DNA of 47,223 nucleotides, from positions 1 through 47,223 of the forward strand of contig NZ_FNEV01000012.1 of the NCBI RefSeq assembly GCF_900100295.1, written 5' to 3'. The position numbers and the translations under genes are program-made. Under the pieces are notes generated by a model. The model had not been told where the DNA came from. It searched no databases and worked only from the letters and a program-made list of their open reading frames with translations. Shown here one piece after another: positions 1 to 7,833 of the stretch. Positions within the stretch are counted from its first letter, which is position 1, and every line of letters begins with the position of its first letter. The DNA comes from Salimicrobium halophilum. GTDB taxonomy: Bacteria; Bacillota; Bacilli; Bacillales; Halobacillaceae.

Positions 1-92
1 CTCTGAGACGAAGAGGTTGATAGGTCCGGTGTGGAAGCGTGGCGACACGTGCAGCAGACGGATACTAATCCATCGAGATCTTCTCTATACGT
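1..92 (+). rRNA. 23S ribosomal RNA, 3' end (partial)
   Basis: The window starts inside the 3' terminal part of a 23S rRNA gene. The conserved stretch GACGGATACTAATCCATCGA near 58-77 is the typical Bacillaceae 23S tail, and a 5S gene follows after a short spacer. The 3' boundary is approximate because the closing helix partner lies outside the window. Confidence 0.9.
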
Positions 93-138
93 TGGTCAAC
101 GTTTCTTATCCAGTTTTGAAGGTTCATCCTTCAAAGTG

Positions 139-254
139 ATGTGGTGGTAGTAGCGAAGAGGTCACACCTGTTCCCATGCCGAACACAGAAGTTAAGCTCT
201 TCAGCGCCGATGGTAGTCGGGGTTACCCCCCGCGAGAGTAGGGCGCTGCCACAT
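139..254 (+). rRNA. rrf: 5S ribosomal RNA
   Basis: This is a complete 5S rRNA of about 116 nt. It carries the highly conserved core AGCGAAGAGGTCACACC, CCGAACACAGAAGTTAAGC and CGCCGATGGTAGTCGGGG. The ends TGTGG (140-144) and CCACA (249-253) pair as the terminal helix. It follows the 23S end by about 46 nt and precedes the operon terminator. Ends are accurate to a few bases. Confidence 0.95.
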
Positions 255-260
255 TGACGA

Positions 261-291
261 AGCCCAGAGGCCACCCCCTCTGGGCTTTTTT
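261..291 (+). terminator. rRNA operon intrinsic terminator
   Basis: A 10-bp perfect stem, AGCCCAGAGG (261-270) with CCTCTGGGCT (277-286), runs into a T tract just after the 5S gene. It ends the rRNA operon. Confidence 0.9.
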
Positions 292-318
292 GTGTTTCAT
301 AGAGGTAGATTATCCGAT

Positions 319-357
319 GGTTATGGCATGTGCTGGGGGAGAAAGCACACCATAACC
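319..357. other. Strong hairpin of unknown role
   Basis: GGTTATGG (319-326) pairs with CCATAACC (350-357), and inside it TGTGCT (329-334) pairs with AGCACA (344-349), with two bulged bases. Only a weak T-rich stretch follows, and a true rRNA terminator already lies upstream, so it may be a backup terminator or an mRNA structure. About 200 nt further on, before the lipoprotein gene, I see only A/T-rich sequence with a weak TATACT (402-407). Confidence 0.5.
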
Positions 358-563
358 TTTCTTATGCGATGACTTTTATGAAATTCTTATGAAAATCGGA
401 TTATACTAAAAGTTAAGGTACACTTTTTTTACTCTTTTACATAGATATTCAACCCAAAGTTGCGGACTAAGTTTCCCCTGTTTTAAAAAAAATGGTTAAC
501 CTGAAACCGGAGAAGGGGATGTTCCGTATATAGGTAGTAACTAGATAAAGAGGAAGTGGTTGG

Positions 564-1100
564 ATGGAAAGGTTGAAGACGTACGGAATGTTCTTTCTGG
601 TGGTAGCTACTCTACTGCTGGCTGTCGGTTGTACGAACGCTGAAGAGAATGGTGCCAGCGCCGATGAAAGCGAAAATAGCGCTGAGGAAAACACTCAAAC
701 CGTTTTGGAACATATATTTACCGGGCCAGGTGAAGAACATGAAGATCTATTCTCAAGTGATGCACAAACCAAAGGAGAAAGGCTTTCCGAGTATTACAGG
801 GAGAATTTCAAGCCATATATGAGTGATCGATTCTACGAGGGATTTGTGAACTCGAATGGAGCTTTGATGTTCCTGCAGCAGGCTCATCCGAACTACAAGC
901 TAGAACCTGAGGAAATAGCTTTAGAAGAAGACAAAGGCGATTACGGTTTCACCGTGACCCTCGCCTACATGAACACGGAAAATGAGAAAACGGAAACGAT
1001 GGAGATCAAAGGCAAGGCGGATACGAACGAAGAAGGGGAGCTCACAAGTATCAATTATATCAATGCAGAGCAGTTCTTGGAGGAACTGAATGAGAAATAA
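564..1100 (+). CDS. Putative lipoprotein of unknown function
   Basis: This gene encodes 178 residues that I do not recognise. A short basic N-terminus and a hydrophobic stretch (about residues 8-21) end in a lipobox LAVGC with the lipidated cysteine at residue 23, so the mature protein should be anchored on the outer face of the membrane. Residues 25-45 are a Ser/Glu/Asn-rich acidic linker. The rest is a small mixed alpha/beta domain, possibly NTF2-like, with Tyr/Glu-rich strands at about 110-160. The start is supported by the ribosome site AAAGAGGAAG (548-557 region) a few bases before ATG. It stands alone between the rRNA operon and csfB, a place where B. subtilis has no equivalent, so it may be lineage specific. 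Confidence 0.75.
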   Translation: MERLKTYGMFFLVVATLLLAVGCTNAEENGASADESENSAEENTQTVLEHIFTGPGEEHEDLFSSDAQTKGERLSEYYRENFKPYMSDRFYEGFVNSNGALMFLQQAHPNYKLEPEEIALEEDKGDYGFTVTLAYMNTENEKTETMEIKGKADTNEEGELTSINYINAEQFLEELNEK

Positions 1101-1179
1101 CCGGACACTGCTTCTTTGTCTATGAGCTTATCATTGGCCTGAAAAATTTTAGCTTCTTGGATTTCTAGTAGATTGTTAT

Positions 1180-1209
1180 GTATATTTTCTGAGAACAGGA
1201 GACATACTA
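1180..1209 (+). promoter_or_regulatory. Candidate sigma-F promoter of csfB
   Basis: GTATA (1180-1184), 15 nt, then AGACATACTA (1200-1209) fit the sigma-F pattern GYWTA-N15-GGNRANANTW at most positions. csfB is known as a sigma-F-transcribed gene in B. subtilis. A second site of the same form precedes fin. Confidence 0.5.
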
Positions 1210-1230
1210 GAAAGCAAGGAGGGAGAAATC

Positions 1231-1401
1231 ATGGCCAAATGCACGATTTGCAATCGAACATCCGAGAACGGAATCCGTTTCCTGCAGGCTTATATCTGTC
1301 ACACTTGTGAAAAAGAACTTTTGGAATTGAAGGCAACAGATCCTAGATACAGAGAGGTCATTGAAAAACTGAAGCAGGCTTCTTATTCGACTACTTTCTG
1401 A
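1231..1401 (+). CDS. csfB: Anti-sigma-G factor Gin (CsfB)
   Basis: This 56-residue protein has two CxxC pairs, Cys4/Cys7 and Cys23/Cys26, that form the zinc-binding knuckle of the Gin family, followed by a basic helical tail. In B. subtilis Gin binds sigma-G (and sigma-E) and keeps it inactive until the right compartment and stage of sporulation. The match rests on the zinc pattern, the size and the position right after an rRNA operon and before yaaO-tmk, as in B. subtilis. A strong ribosome site AAGGAGGGAG (1216-1225) precedes ATG. The normal downstream genes xpaC and yaaN are absent. The stop codon is embedded in its terminator hairpin. Confidence 0.9.
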   Translation: MAKCTICNRTSENGIRFLQAYICHTCEKELLELKATDPRYREVIEKLKQASYSTTF

Positions 1402-1422
1402 ACGATAGAAGGTAGTCTTTTT
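1389..1422 (+). terminator. csfB intrinsic terminator
   Basis: GACTACTTTCT (1389-1399) pairs with AGAAGGTAGTC (1407-1417), with one G-U pair, and TTTTT follows. The first arm overlaps the last codons and stop of csfB. Confidence 0.85.
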
Positions 1423-1425
1423 CTT

Positions 1426-1434
1426 TGATATGAT
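1426..1434 (+). promoter_or_regulatory. Possible extended -10 for yaaO
   Basis: TGATATGAT is an extended -10 (TGn plus TATGAT) right after the csfB terminator and 28 nt before the yaaO start. No good -35 is visible, so this is a weak call. Confidence 0.3.
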
Positions 1435-1461
1435 GAGAAACATATGAAAGGAAGCGATCGG

Positions 1462-2889
1462 ATGGTTGATCAAAATCGAGCCCCTTTATGGGAGGCTCTT
1501 CAGAGATACAAAGATTTGAATAGGGAAAGCTACCACGTGCCGGGCCATAAGAACGGGAGGATCTTCCCCAAGGAGGCCAGAGAAATTTTCCGGGAGATTC
1601 TGAAAATAGATGCGACGGAAATTGATGGACTGGATGATCTCCATCACCCCGCAGGAGTGATCCGTGCGGCGGAAGGATTGGCCCGCGATCATTTTGGAAG
1701 TGAGGAGACACACTTTCTTGTGAATGGGAGTACGTCAGGAAATCTGGCTATGATTCTTGCTGTGTGTCGTCGGGGCAGCCGCGTCCTCGTTCAGAGGAAT
1801 GCCCATAAATCTGTGATGCACGGACTTGAGCTTGCCGGGGTTGAACCGGTTTTCCTGAGTCCGGAGTGGGAAGAGGAAACGGGAAGATTCAGTGACTTCA
1901 CGGCTCAACGTGTACAAGAAGGATATGAACAATTTCCTGATGCTTCTGCACTTATTGTGACATATCCTGATTATTTCGGGAGAACCTATGATCTTGAAGC
2001 TATCGTCCGGTTTGCTCATGACAAAGGCATGCCTGTGCTCGTGGATGAGGCCCACGGCGTTCATTTTTCCCTGCATGATAATTTTCCAAAGGACGCTCTT
2101 TCGACAGGGGCAGATGTCGTCGTGCAATCCGCACATAAAATGGCACCGGCGATGACGATGGGAGCTTATATACATATACAGGGGTCTCTCGTTTCCCGGG
2201 AGCGGCTACGTTCCAAGCTTCAGGTCGTACAATCCAGCAGTCCTTCTTACCCGATTCTTGCGAGTCTTGATCTTGCGAGAAACTATTTGGCTGAATGGAA
2301 AGAAGGAAACCTTTTCTCCTTTTTGAAAAAAGTCAGGGAAGAACTGGATTCCTTCACAGATCAATGGGAGGTTTCCTCGCGTACAGAAAAAGATGATCTT
2401 TTGAAAGTATCCATCCGCCCTGCTTCTATAGATGGATTCACTCTGGCTTCTATGTTGGAAGAACAGGGGGTATATCCGGAGATGGCCACAAGCAAAGAGG
2501 TGCTTCTGACGTTCGGTCTTGAAGTTTCTGAGATGTGGGCGAAGGATAAAGATGCCTTCAAAGAAGTCAGTCGTTTATTACAAAACGAAGAAAAGCATGC
2601 TAAAATAAAGGGAGCAGATATTGCGTTTCCGGCTGTGGGACAGTTGGACGCAACCTACGAAGAAATGGAGCGTATGCCTACCTTTGTTGTAGATTTGGAG
2701 GACGCGATCGGCTATCTTGCAGCGGAAGCGGTGATTCCTTATCCTCCGGGTATTCCCATCGTTCTCAAAGGGGAAAGGATCCGGAGCGAGCAGGTGGAAA
2801 TGATCAGCATCCTTCTGAAACAGCAGGCGACGTTCCAAAATGAAAACATAGAAACAAGCTTAACTATATTCGAGGAAGCGTGGTCGTGA
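1462..2889 (+). CDS. yaaO: Orn/Lys/Arg decarboxylase-family PLP enzyme (YaaO)
   Basis: This 475-residue fold-type I PLP enzyme belongs to the group that includes lysine, ornithine and arginine decarboxylases; its own substrate is not established. The N-terminal SYHVPGHKNGR motif, VDEAHGVHF (cofactor-binding Asp and His, around residue 200) and SAHKMAPAMT with the Schiff-base lysine are visible, followed by the smaller C-terminal domain. An in-frame ATG at 1444 exists, but AAAGGAAG (1447-1454) lies 7 nt before the ATG at 1462, so that start is preferred. It is followed at once by tmk, as in B. subtilis. The C-terminal domain ends with the polar stretch typical of short Gram-positive forms. Confidence 0.88.
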   Translation: MVDQNRAPLWEALQRYKDLNRESYHVPGHKNGRIFPKEAREIFREILKIDATEIDGLDDLHHPAGVIRAAEGLARDHFGSEETHFLVNGSTSGNLAMILAVCRRGSRVLVQRNAHKSVMHGLELAGVEPVFLSPEWEEETGRFSDFTAQRVQEGYEQFPDASALIVTYPDYFGRTYDLEAIVRFAHDKGMPVLVDEAHGVHFSLHDNFPKDALSTGADVVVQSAHKMAPAMTMGAYIHIQGSLVSRERLRSKLQVVQSSSPSYPILASLDLARNYLAEWKEGNLFSFLKKVREELDSFTDQWEVSSRTEKDDLLKVSIRPASIDGFTLASMLEEQGVYPEMATSKEVLLTFGLEVSEMWAKDKDAFKEVSRLLQNEEKHAKIKGADIAFPAVGQLDATYEEMERMPTFVVDLEDAIGYLAAEAVIPYPPGIPIVLKGERIRSEQVEMISILLKQQATFQNENIETSLTIFEEAWS

Positions 2890-2895
2890 GTATAT

Positions 2896-3516
2896 ATGTT
2901 TATAACGTTTGAAGGCGGCGAAGGAGCAGGGAAGACGACGGTTCTCAGCATACTTCATAAAGAATTGGAAGACCAGGGGTATGATGTCCTCGCGACAAGG
3001 GAACCGGGCGGCATTAAAATCTCCGAAAAGATCCGTCACATCATTCTGGACCCTGAACATAAAGAGATGGACGCCAGGACAGAGGCTCTACTATACGCCG
3101 CTGCAAGGCGTCAACATCTTGCAGAGAAAGTGATTCCTGCTTTAAGGGAAGGAAAAATTGTCTTGTGTGACCGTTTCGTCGACTCCAGTCTCGTGTATCA
3201 GGGTGTCGGGCGAGGTCTTGGCATCGAAGAAGTGATGACCGTGAATGAGTTCGCTGTTGAAGATTGGATGCCGGACGTGACCCTGTTTTTCGATATCACT
3301 CCGGAACAGGGACTGGCAAGAATCGATGCCAATAGTGCACGGGAGAAGAACCGTCTGGATATGGAGAATCTCGATTTTCACAAAAAAGTGTACGATGCCT
3401 ATCTTGAGCTTGCTGCGAAGTATCCGGAGCGTATCGAGTGTATCAATGCAGACCAGCCGCTGGACCGGGTGATCAGCGAGGTACGTGAAGCAATCGGGCA
3501 TCATACAAATAAGTAA
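2896..3516 (+). CDS. tmk: Thymidylate kinase
   Basis: This 206-residue enzyme phosphorylates dTMP to dTDP with ATP, an essential step of dTTP synthesis. The P-loop GGEGAGKTT sits at residues 7-15, TREPGG at about 35-40, and the DR motif in CDRFVDSSLVYQG at about 91-103. Its length is normal for the family. It starts 6 nt after the yaaO stop and has no ideally spaced ribosome site (AGGAAG lies about 18 nt upstream), which suggests translational coupling to yaaO. Confidence 0.96.
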   Translation: MFITFEGGEGAGKTTVLSILHKELEDQGYDVLATREPGGIKISEKIRHIILDPEHKEMDARTEALLYAAARRQHLAEKVIPALREGKIVLCDRFVDSSLVYQGVGRGLGIEEVMTVNEFAVEDWMPDVTLFFDITPEQGLARIDANSAREKNRLDMENLDFHKKVYDAYLELAAKYPERIECINADQPLDRVISEVREAIGHHTNK

Positions 3517-3526
3517 GCCACTGTTT

Positions 3527-3535
3527 TGATATAAT
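3527..3535 (+). promoter_or_regulatory. Extended -10 promoter for the darA operon
   Basis: TGATATAAT (TG at 3527-3528, TATAAT at 3530-3535) is a full extended -10 element just before darA. The -35 region is poor. It would drive darA-yaaR-holB-ricT-yabA. Confidence 0.5.
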
Positions 3536-3555
3536 GAAGGTAACAAATTGTTTGA

Positions 3556-3897
<342 letters not shown>

Positions 3898-3918
3898 CAT
3901 GGGTAAGGGAGTATGTTT

Positions 3919-4359
3919 ATGAAGATTAGTCAGGAAATGCGTACCCAGATGGAAGCGCAGCAAAAGCATAATACCCAGCAGACCGGTAAGGCGAAATCCT
4001 TCGATTCCATGGTAAGGGCTCAGTCCCAGCAACTCCAGCAACAACAGTTGAACCGGTTGATGACTACCATCACAGCACAGGGTGAGCGTCTGGCCCGCTT
4101 CCGTTCTTTCCGGGATCTGGCGAAGTACAAACGGCTGATCCGTGATTTTGTGAAAGAATCTGTTCAGTATGGAATGAACCTGAAGCATTCGCACAGCTGG
4201 AGCCGCATGGGACAGAACCGTAAGCTGACAATCGTCGAAGAGGTGGACGAAAAACTCGCGGAGTTGACGGAAGCCGTAATGGATCAGGAAGAACAATCAG
4301 TGGATCTACTTGGACTGATCGGAGAAATCAAAGGACTGCTAATCAATTTATATACGTAA
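3919..4359 (+). CDS. yaaR: YaaR family protein (DUF327)
   Basis: This 146-residue, mostly helical protein is rich in Gln and Lys near the N-terminus and belongs to the conserved YaaR family of unknown function. It always sits between the DarA and HolB genes in Bacillaceae, as here. ATG codons lie at 3913 and 3919; the ribosome site AAGGGAG (3905-3911) is too close to the first, so 3919 is chosen. No membrane segment or known catalytic motif is visible. Confidence 0.85.
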   Translation: MKISQEMRTQMEAQQKHNTQQTGKAKSFDSMVRAQSQQLQQQQLNRLMTTITAQGERLARFRSFRDLAKYKRLIRDFVKESVQYGMNLKHSHSWSRMGQNRKLTIVEEVDEKLAELTEAVMDQEEQSVDLLGLIGEIKGLLINLYT

Positions 4360-4371
4360 GGACGGACTGAC

Positions 4372-5361
4372 ATGGAACGTTGGGGGCAATTGAAAGAGAC
4401 ACAGCCGCTCGCGGCACAGATGCTTATGAACAGTTACAAGAGAGACAGAATGGCCCATGCATATCTTTTTTATGGACACCGGGGGACGGGCAAGCGGGAA
4501 GCTGCCCGTCTTTTGGCGAAGACGTTGTTCTGTCCGAACGTGATAGATACAGAGCCTTGTCAGGAATGCCGGGAGTGCAGGCGTATCGATTCAGGAAATC
4601 ACCCCGATCTGCACTGGGTCAAGCCGGACGGCGCTTCTATCAAAAAAGAGCAGATCCTCACTCTTCAGAAGGAATTCACATATACGGGGCTGGAGTCTGA
4701 TCGGAAGGTGTATGTCATCGAAGCCGCTGACCTTATGACCGTGAATGCATCGAATCGGCTGTTGAAGTTTCTCGAAGAACCGAGCCGCGAGACGACGGCT
4801 ATTTTACTGACGGAAAATAGTGAAGCGATCATTCAGACGATACGTTCGCGTTGCCAGCAACTCGCCTTTCAGCCCTTGAATCAGGAAAAGATGAAACATT
4901 TTCTTATGGAACAGGGAATTTCCACTTCCAACGCTTCCATTCTCAGCGCATTGACGAATAATGGGGAGGAAGCTCTCGAGATGTTGGAGGGAGACTGGTT
5001 TGCCAATGCTCGAAAATTAGTGATACAATTGACGGAAGTACTTCAATCGAAACCGAATGAAGCACTTCTGTTTGTCAATCATCAGTGGATGCCTCATTTT
5101 TCCGATAGAGATACACTGCAACGGGGGCTGGATGTACTTATGCTCTGGTTCAAAGACATGCTCCATGAGCACCTTGGACGCGAGGAAGCAGTCGTATTCA
5201 TCCAGGAGAAAGAAAAGAGAGAACGCGCGATGATGCGTTTCTCCCGCACGCAGGTAACAGCATGTATGGCTAGGATTATGGAGGCGAAACGTCACATACA
5301 TCAGAACGTTCATCCCACACTCGTGATGGAACAACTTACACTTCAATTGCAAAGGTGTTGA
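4372..5361 (+). CDS. holB: DNA polymerase III subunit delta'
   Basis: This 329-residue clamp-loader subunit helps load the sliding clamp onto primed DNA. The degenerate P-loop GHRGTGKREA occurs at about residues 35-44, followed by a zinc cluster with four cysteines in CPN...CQECRECRR (about 53-70). The SRC motif in IRSRCQQLAF (about 160) and the typical LEEPS element (about 136-140) are present. AAGGACGG lies about 7 nt before ATG. The gene overlaps nothing upstream and ends 6 nt before ricT. Confidence 0.95.
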   Translation: MERWGQLKETQPLAAQMLMNSYKRDRMAHAYLFYGHRGTGKREAARLLAKTLFCPNVIDTEPCQECRECRRIDSGNHPDLHWVKPDGASIKKEQILTLQKEFTYTGLESDRKVYVIEAADLMTVNASNRLLKFLEEPSRETTAILLTENSEAIIQTIRSRCQQLAFQPLNQEKMKHFLMEQGISTSNASILSALTNNGEEALEMLEGDWFANARKLVIQLTEVLQSKPNEALLFVNHQWMPHFSDRDTLQRGLDVLMLWFKDMLHEHLGREEAVVFIQEKEKRERAMMRFSRTQVTACMARIMEAKRHIHQNVHPTLVMEQLTLQLQRC

Positions 5362-5367
5362 TCCGGA

Positions 5368-6195
5368 ATGGTCGAAGTAGTAGGTGTGCGGTTCAAGCAG
5401 GCAGGAAAGGTTTATTTTTTCGGTCCTGGTAATTTGAAGTTGACGACGAGTGATTACGTCATTGTCGAAACGGTGAGAGGCATAGAATTCGGGAAAGTTG
5501 CCATCTCTAACCGCGAAGTAGACGAAGAAGATGTAGTTCTTCCGTTAAAACAAGTCATTCGGGTAGCCGATGAGAAGGATAAGCTTACTGTCCAGGAGAA
5601 TAAAGACCAAGCACAGGAAGCCTATGATACATGTGAGAAGAAGATTAAGGAACATAAGCTGGATATGAATCTGGTCGATGTCGAATATACATTTGATCGC
5701 AATAAAGTCGTTTTCTATTTTACAGCCGATGGACGCGTGGACTTCCGGTCTCTCGTCAAAGATTTGGCATCTGTCTTCCGGACACGCATCGAATTAAGAC
5801 AGATCGGTGTCCGTGATGAAGCGAAAATGCTCGGAGGAATAGGACCATGCGGACGTATGCTTTGCTGCTCCACATTCCTCGGTGATTTTGAACCGGTGTC
5901 CATCAAAATGGCGAAAGATCAGAACCTTTCCCTGAACCCGGCTAAAATTTCAGGATTATGCGGTCGCTTGATGTGCTGCCTGAAGTACGAGAACGATGAT
6001 TATGAAGAGGCGAAGCGGGAATTGCCGGATCTTGGCGATCGTATCACTACGTCTCTCGGAGAAGGGAAAGTCGTAGGTCTGAACATGCTTGAGCGTGTCG
6101 TTCAGATCGAATTCAAAGATCAGGAGAACACCTTGGAGTATTCCCTTCAGGAGCTTATCGATGAAGGGGTGCTTGAAACTAATGGTGCAAAGTAG
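5368..6195 (+). CDS. ricT: RicT (YaaT), Fe-S subunit of the RNase Y regulatory complex
   Basis: This 275-residue PSP1-domain protein acts with RicA and RicF to direct RNase Y mRNA cleavage and promotes sporulation and competence in B. subtilis. Two cysteine clusters, [12 protein letters not shown] and GLCGRLMCC (about residues 156-207), supply iron-sulfur ligands. The length equals that of the B. subtilis protein. AAAGGTG (5351-5357), inside the end of holB, serves as ribosome site. It is part of the darA operon. Confidence 0.95.
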   Translation: MVEVVGVRFKQAGKVYFFGPGNLKLTTSDYVIVETVRGIEFGKVAISNREVDEEDVVLPLKQVIRVADEKDKLTVQENKDQAQEAYDTCEKKIKEHKLDMNLVDVEYTFDRNKVVFYFTADGRVDFRSLVKDLASVFRTRIELRQIGVRDEAKMLGGIGPCGRMLCCSTFLGDFEPVSIKMAKDQNLSLNPAKISGLCGRLMCCLKYENDDYEEAKRELPDLGDRITTSLGEGKVVGLNMLERVVQIEFKDQENTLEYSLQELIDEGVLETNGAK

Positions 6196-6211
6196 CAAGG
6201 AGAGAGGCGCG

Positions 6212-6553
6212 CTGAACAAAAAGACAGTCATTGAACAGTTCTCCAATCTGGAATCCCAGATTGGAGATCTTCACCAACAACTTGGAGAACTTAAGGAGCA
6301 GTTGGCGATGCTGATTGAGGAGAACCAGCACCTCTCCATCGAGAATCATCATTTGCGCCAGCGTCTGGATCAAGAAGACAGCGAAGGGAGCGCTCAAGGC
6401 GAGGGCAGCTCCCGTCGACCTGTCGTAGGAGAGGGTTATGATAACTTAGCCCGTCTTTATGAAGAAGGCTTTCACATTTGTAACCTGCATTTCGGAAGTC
6501 CAAGAGATGAAGATTGTTTGTTTTGTCTGTCATTTTTAAATCGCAGTTCATGA
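6212..6553 (+). CDS. yabA: Replication initiation control protein YabA, likely CTG start
   Basis: This protein (about 113 residues) binds DnaA and DnaN and restrains replication initiation. The N-terminal half is a leucine-rich coiled coil (about 10-60), and the C-terminal half has the zinc site HICNLHFG...CLFCLSF after [16 protein letters not shown]. The homologous start (NKKTVIEQF, like DKKELFDTV of B. subtilis) falls at a CTG codon at 6212, with AAGGAGAG (6197-6204) 7 nt upstream. In-frame ATG (6182) and GTG (6185) codons would add about 10 residues but have poorer ribosome sites and overlap the ricT end. A CTG start is rare, so this boundary is uncertain. Confidence 0.85.
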   Translation: MNKKTVIEQFSNLESQIGDLHQQLGELKEQLAMLIEENQHLSIENHHLRQRLDQEDSEGSAQGEGSSRRPVVGEGYDNLARLYEEGFHICNLHFGSPRDEDCLFCLSFLNRSS

Positions 6554-6556
6554 GAT

Positions 6557-6589
6557 CGGACCTTCCTGTTTTCAGGGAGGTCCGTTTTT
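6557..6589 (+). terminator. darA-yabA operon terminator
   Basis: CGGACCTTCCTG (6557-6568) pairs with CAGGGAGGTCCG (6573-6584) around a TTTT loop, followed by TTTTTC. Confidence 0.9.
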
Positions 6590-6629
6590 CTTAGTGTGTC
6601 AGAAGATATAGAAAGTGGAGGAATATCCA

Positions 6630-6752
6630 GCTCCAGCGCCTATCTCCCCGAAGATACAAGTCGAAATTCGAAATAAGAAAAGAGCATCTCATTTAGAAGT
6701 TCGACTTGAACTTGGGAAGATGGGCAAGGGGCTTCCGCTTTTATTAGTATAA
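6630..6752 (+). repeat. Intergenic hairpin repeat ending in a promoter-like tail
   Basis: The stem CAAGTCGAA (6657-6665) with TTCGACTTG (6700-6708) is followed by a tail ending GGGGCTTCCGCTTTTATTAG and then TATAAC (6747-6752). The GG..TTCCGCTTTT tail is shared with the elements at 22191, 27577, 36038 and 40369. It lies directly before the trmN6-like gene and probably supplies its -10. Confidence 0.5.
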
Positions 6753-6773
6753 CCAGGCAGGAGGAGAAAGCAT

Positions 6774-7514
6774 GTGGTTCACTTGTACGACGATGAACGA
6801 ATAGATTATTTACTGGCCGAAGAGAATAAGAGGATCATCCAAAGCGCGAGCGTATTTTCCTTTTCGTTGGATGCAGCTCTTCTCGCGAGATTTACCTACC
6901 TTCCGAAAACGAAGGGGAAAATCCTTGATTTATGCACCGGCAACGGGGTGATCCCCCTCTTCTTTCTGAATCATTCCAGGGTTCCTATAACAGGGGTGGA
7001 AATACAGGAACGGCTCTATGACATGGCTGTCCGTAATGTGAAGCTGAATGAGGCGGAAGACAGAGTTTCCATAATCCATGGAGATCTAAGAGACATGCCC
7101 GATTATTTCAAAAACGATAAGTTCGATCTGGTAACGGTGAATCCCCCTTATTTCAAAACATCGGATGAAGTGGTGAGGAATGACAACGAGCATTTGACGA
7201 TTGCCCGTCATGAAGTGTACTGTACGCTCGAAGAAGTGGTGGAATCCTCTTCCAAGCTTGCCAAGTCCGGCGGAAAGGTGTCCATGGTCCATCGTCCGGA
7301 ACGATTCATAGAAATCATCGAACTGTTTCGGGCGTACAAACTCGAACCGAAGCGGATCCAGTTCGTGTATCCTAAACCGGGGAAAGAAGCGAATATGATT
7401 CTGATTGAGGGAGTACGTGATGGAAAGTCGGGATTATCGATCCTCTCTCCGTTCTATATGTACAATGAAGAAGGAAAGTATACCGAAGAAGCGGAAAAGA
7501 TGCTGTATGGATGA
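6774..7514 (+). CDS. yabB: tRNA1(Val) (adenine37-N6)-methyltransferase-like protein (YabB)
   Basis: This 246-residue class I SAM-dependent methyltransferase resembles the TrmN6 family, which modifies A37 of a tRNA. The SAM-binding ILDLCTGNGVIPL is at about residues 50-62, and the amino-methyltransferase motif NPPYFK at about 123-128. The start is GTG at 6774 with GGAGGAG 9 nt upstream; an overlapping ATG at 6772 is out of frame. Substrate assignment is by family only. It overlaps the start of yazA. Confidence 0.88.
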   Translation: MVHLYDDERIDYLLAEENKRIIQSASVFSFSLDAALLARFTYLPKTKGKILDLCTGNGVIPLFFLNHSRVPITGVEIQERLYDMAVRNVKLNEAEDRVSIIHGDLRDMPDYFKNDKFDLVTVNPPYFKTSDEVVRNDNEHLTIARHEVYCTLEEVVESSSKLAKSGGKVSMVHRPERFIEIIELFRAYKLEPKRIQFVYPKPGKEANMILIEGVRDGKSGLSILSPFYMYNEEGKYTEEAEKMLYG

Positions 7515-7833
7515 GCACTACGTTTATATTCTGGAATGCAGAGACGGGACATTTTATACAGGGTACACCAATGATCTCAAGGCACGTATGAAAAAGCACG
7601 AAAATGGAGAAGGTGCGAAGTATACAAGAGGACGGGGCCCTTTTGCCCTTATGTTTTCGAAGTGTTTTGCTTCGAAGAGCGAGGCGATGAAGGAAGAATA
7701 CCGCATTAAGAGATTGAGTCGCATGTCCAAAGAACGACTGATCAGGGAGGGGAAGGAACATGAGAAGTCAAAAGAGCTACCGACAGAAGAACGACCAGGG
7801 AACACTATACATCGTGCCGACACCCATCGGTAA
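7507..7833 (+). CDS. yazA: GIY-YIG domain protein (UPF0213, YazA)
   Basis: This 108-residue protein is a stand-alone GIY-YIG nuclease-fold domain: HYVYILECRDGTFYTGYT holds the YVY and YTG halves of the motif (residues 4-21), followed by the conserved Arg in the RMKKHENG helix. Family members of this size have no proven substrate. The ATG at 7507 overlaps the upstream stop (7512-7514), which suggests translational coupling. The 3' end overlaps the rsmI start by 74 nt. Confidence 0.88.
   Translation: MDEHYVYILECRDGTFYTGYTNDLKARMKKHENGEGAKYTRGRGPFALMFSKCFASKSEAMKEEYRIKRLSRMSKERLIREGKEHEKSKELPTEERPGNTIHRADTHR

Noticed and set aside
7755-7833. Frameshift between yazA and rsmI
   Set aside because: The 74-nt overlap is between two intact genes with separate starts and a strong ribosome site for rsmI, as in other Bacilli.
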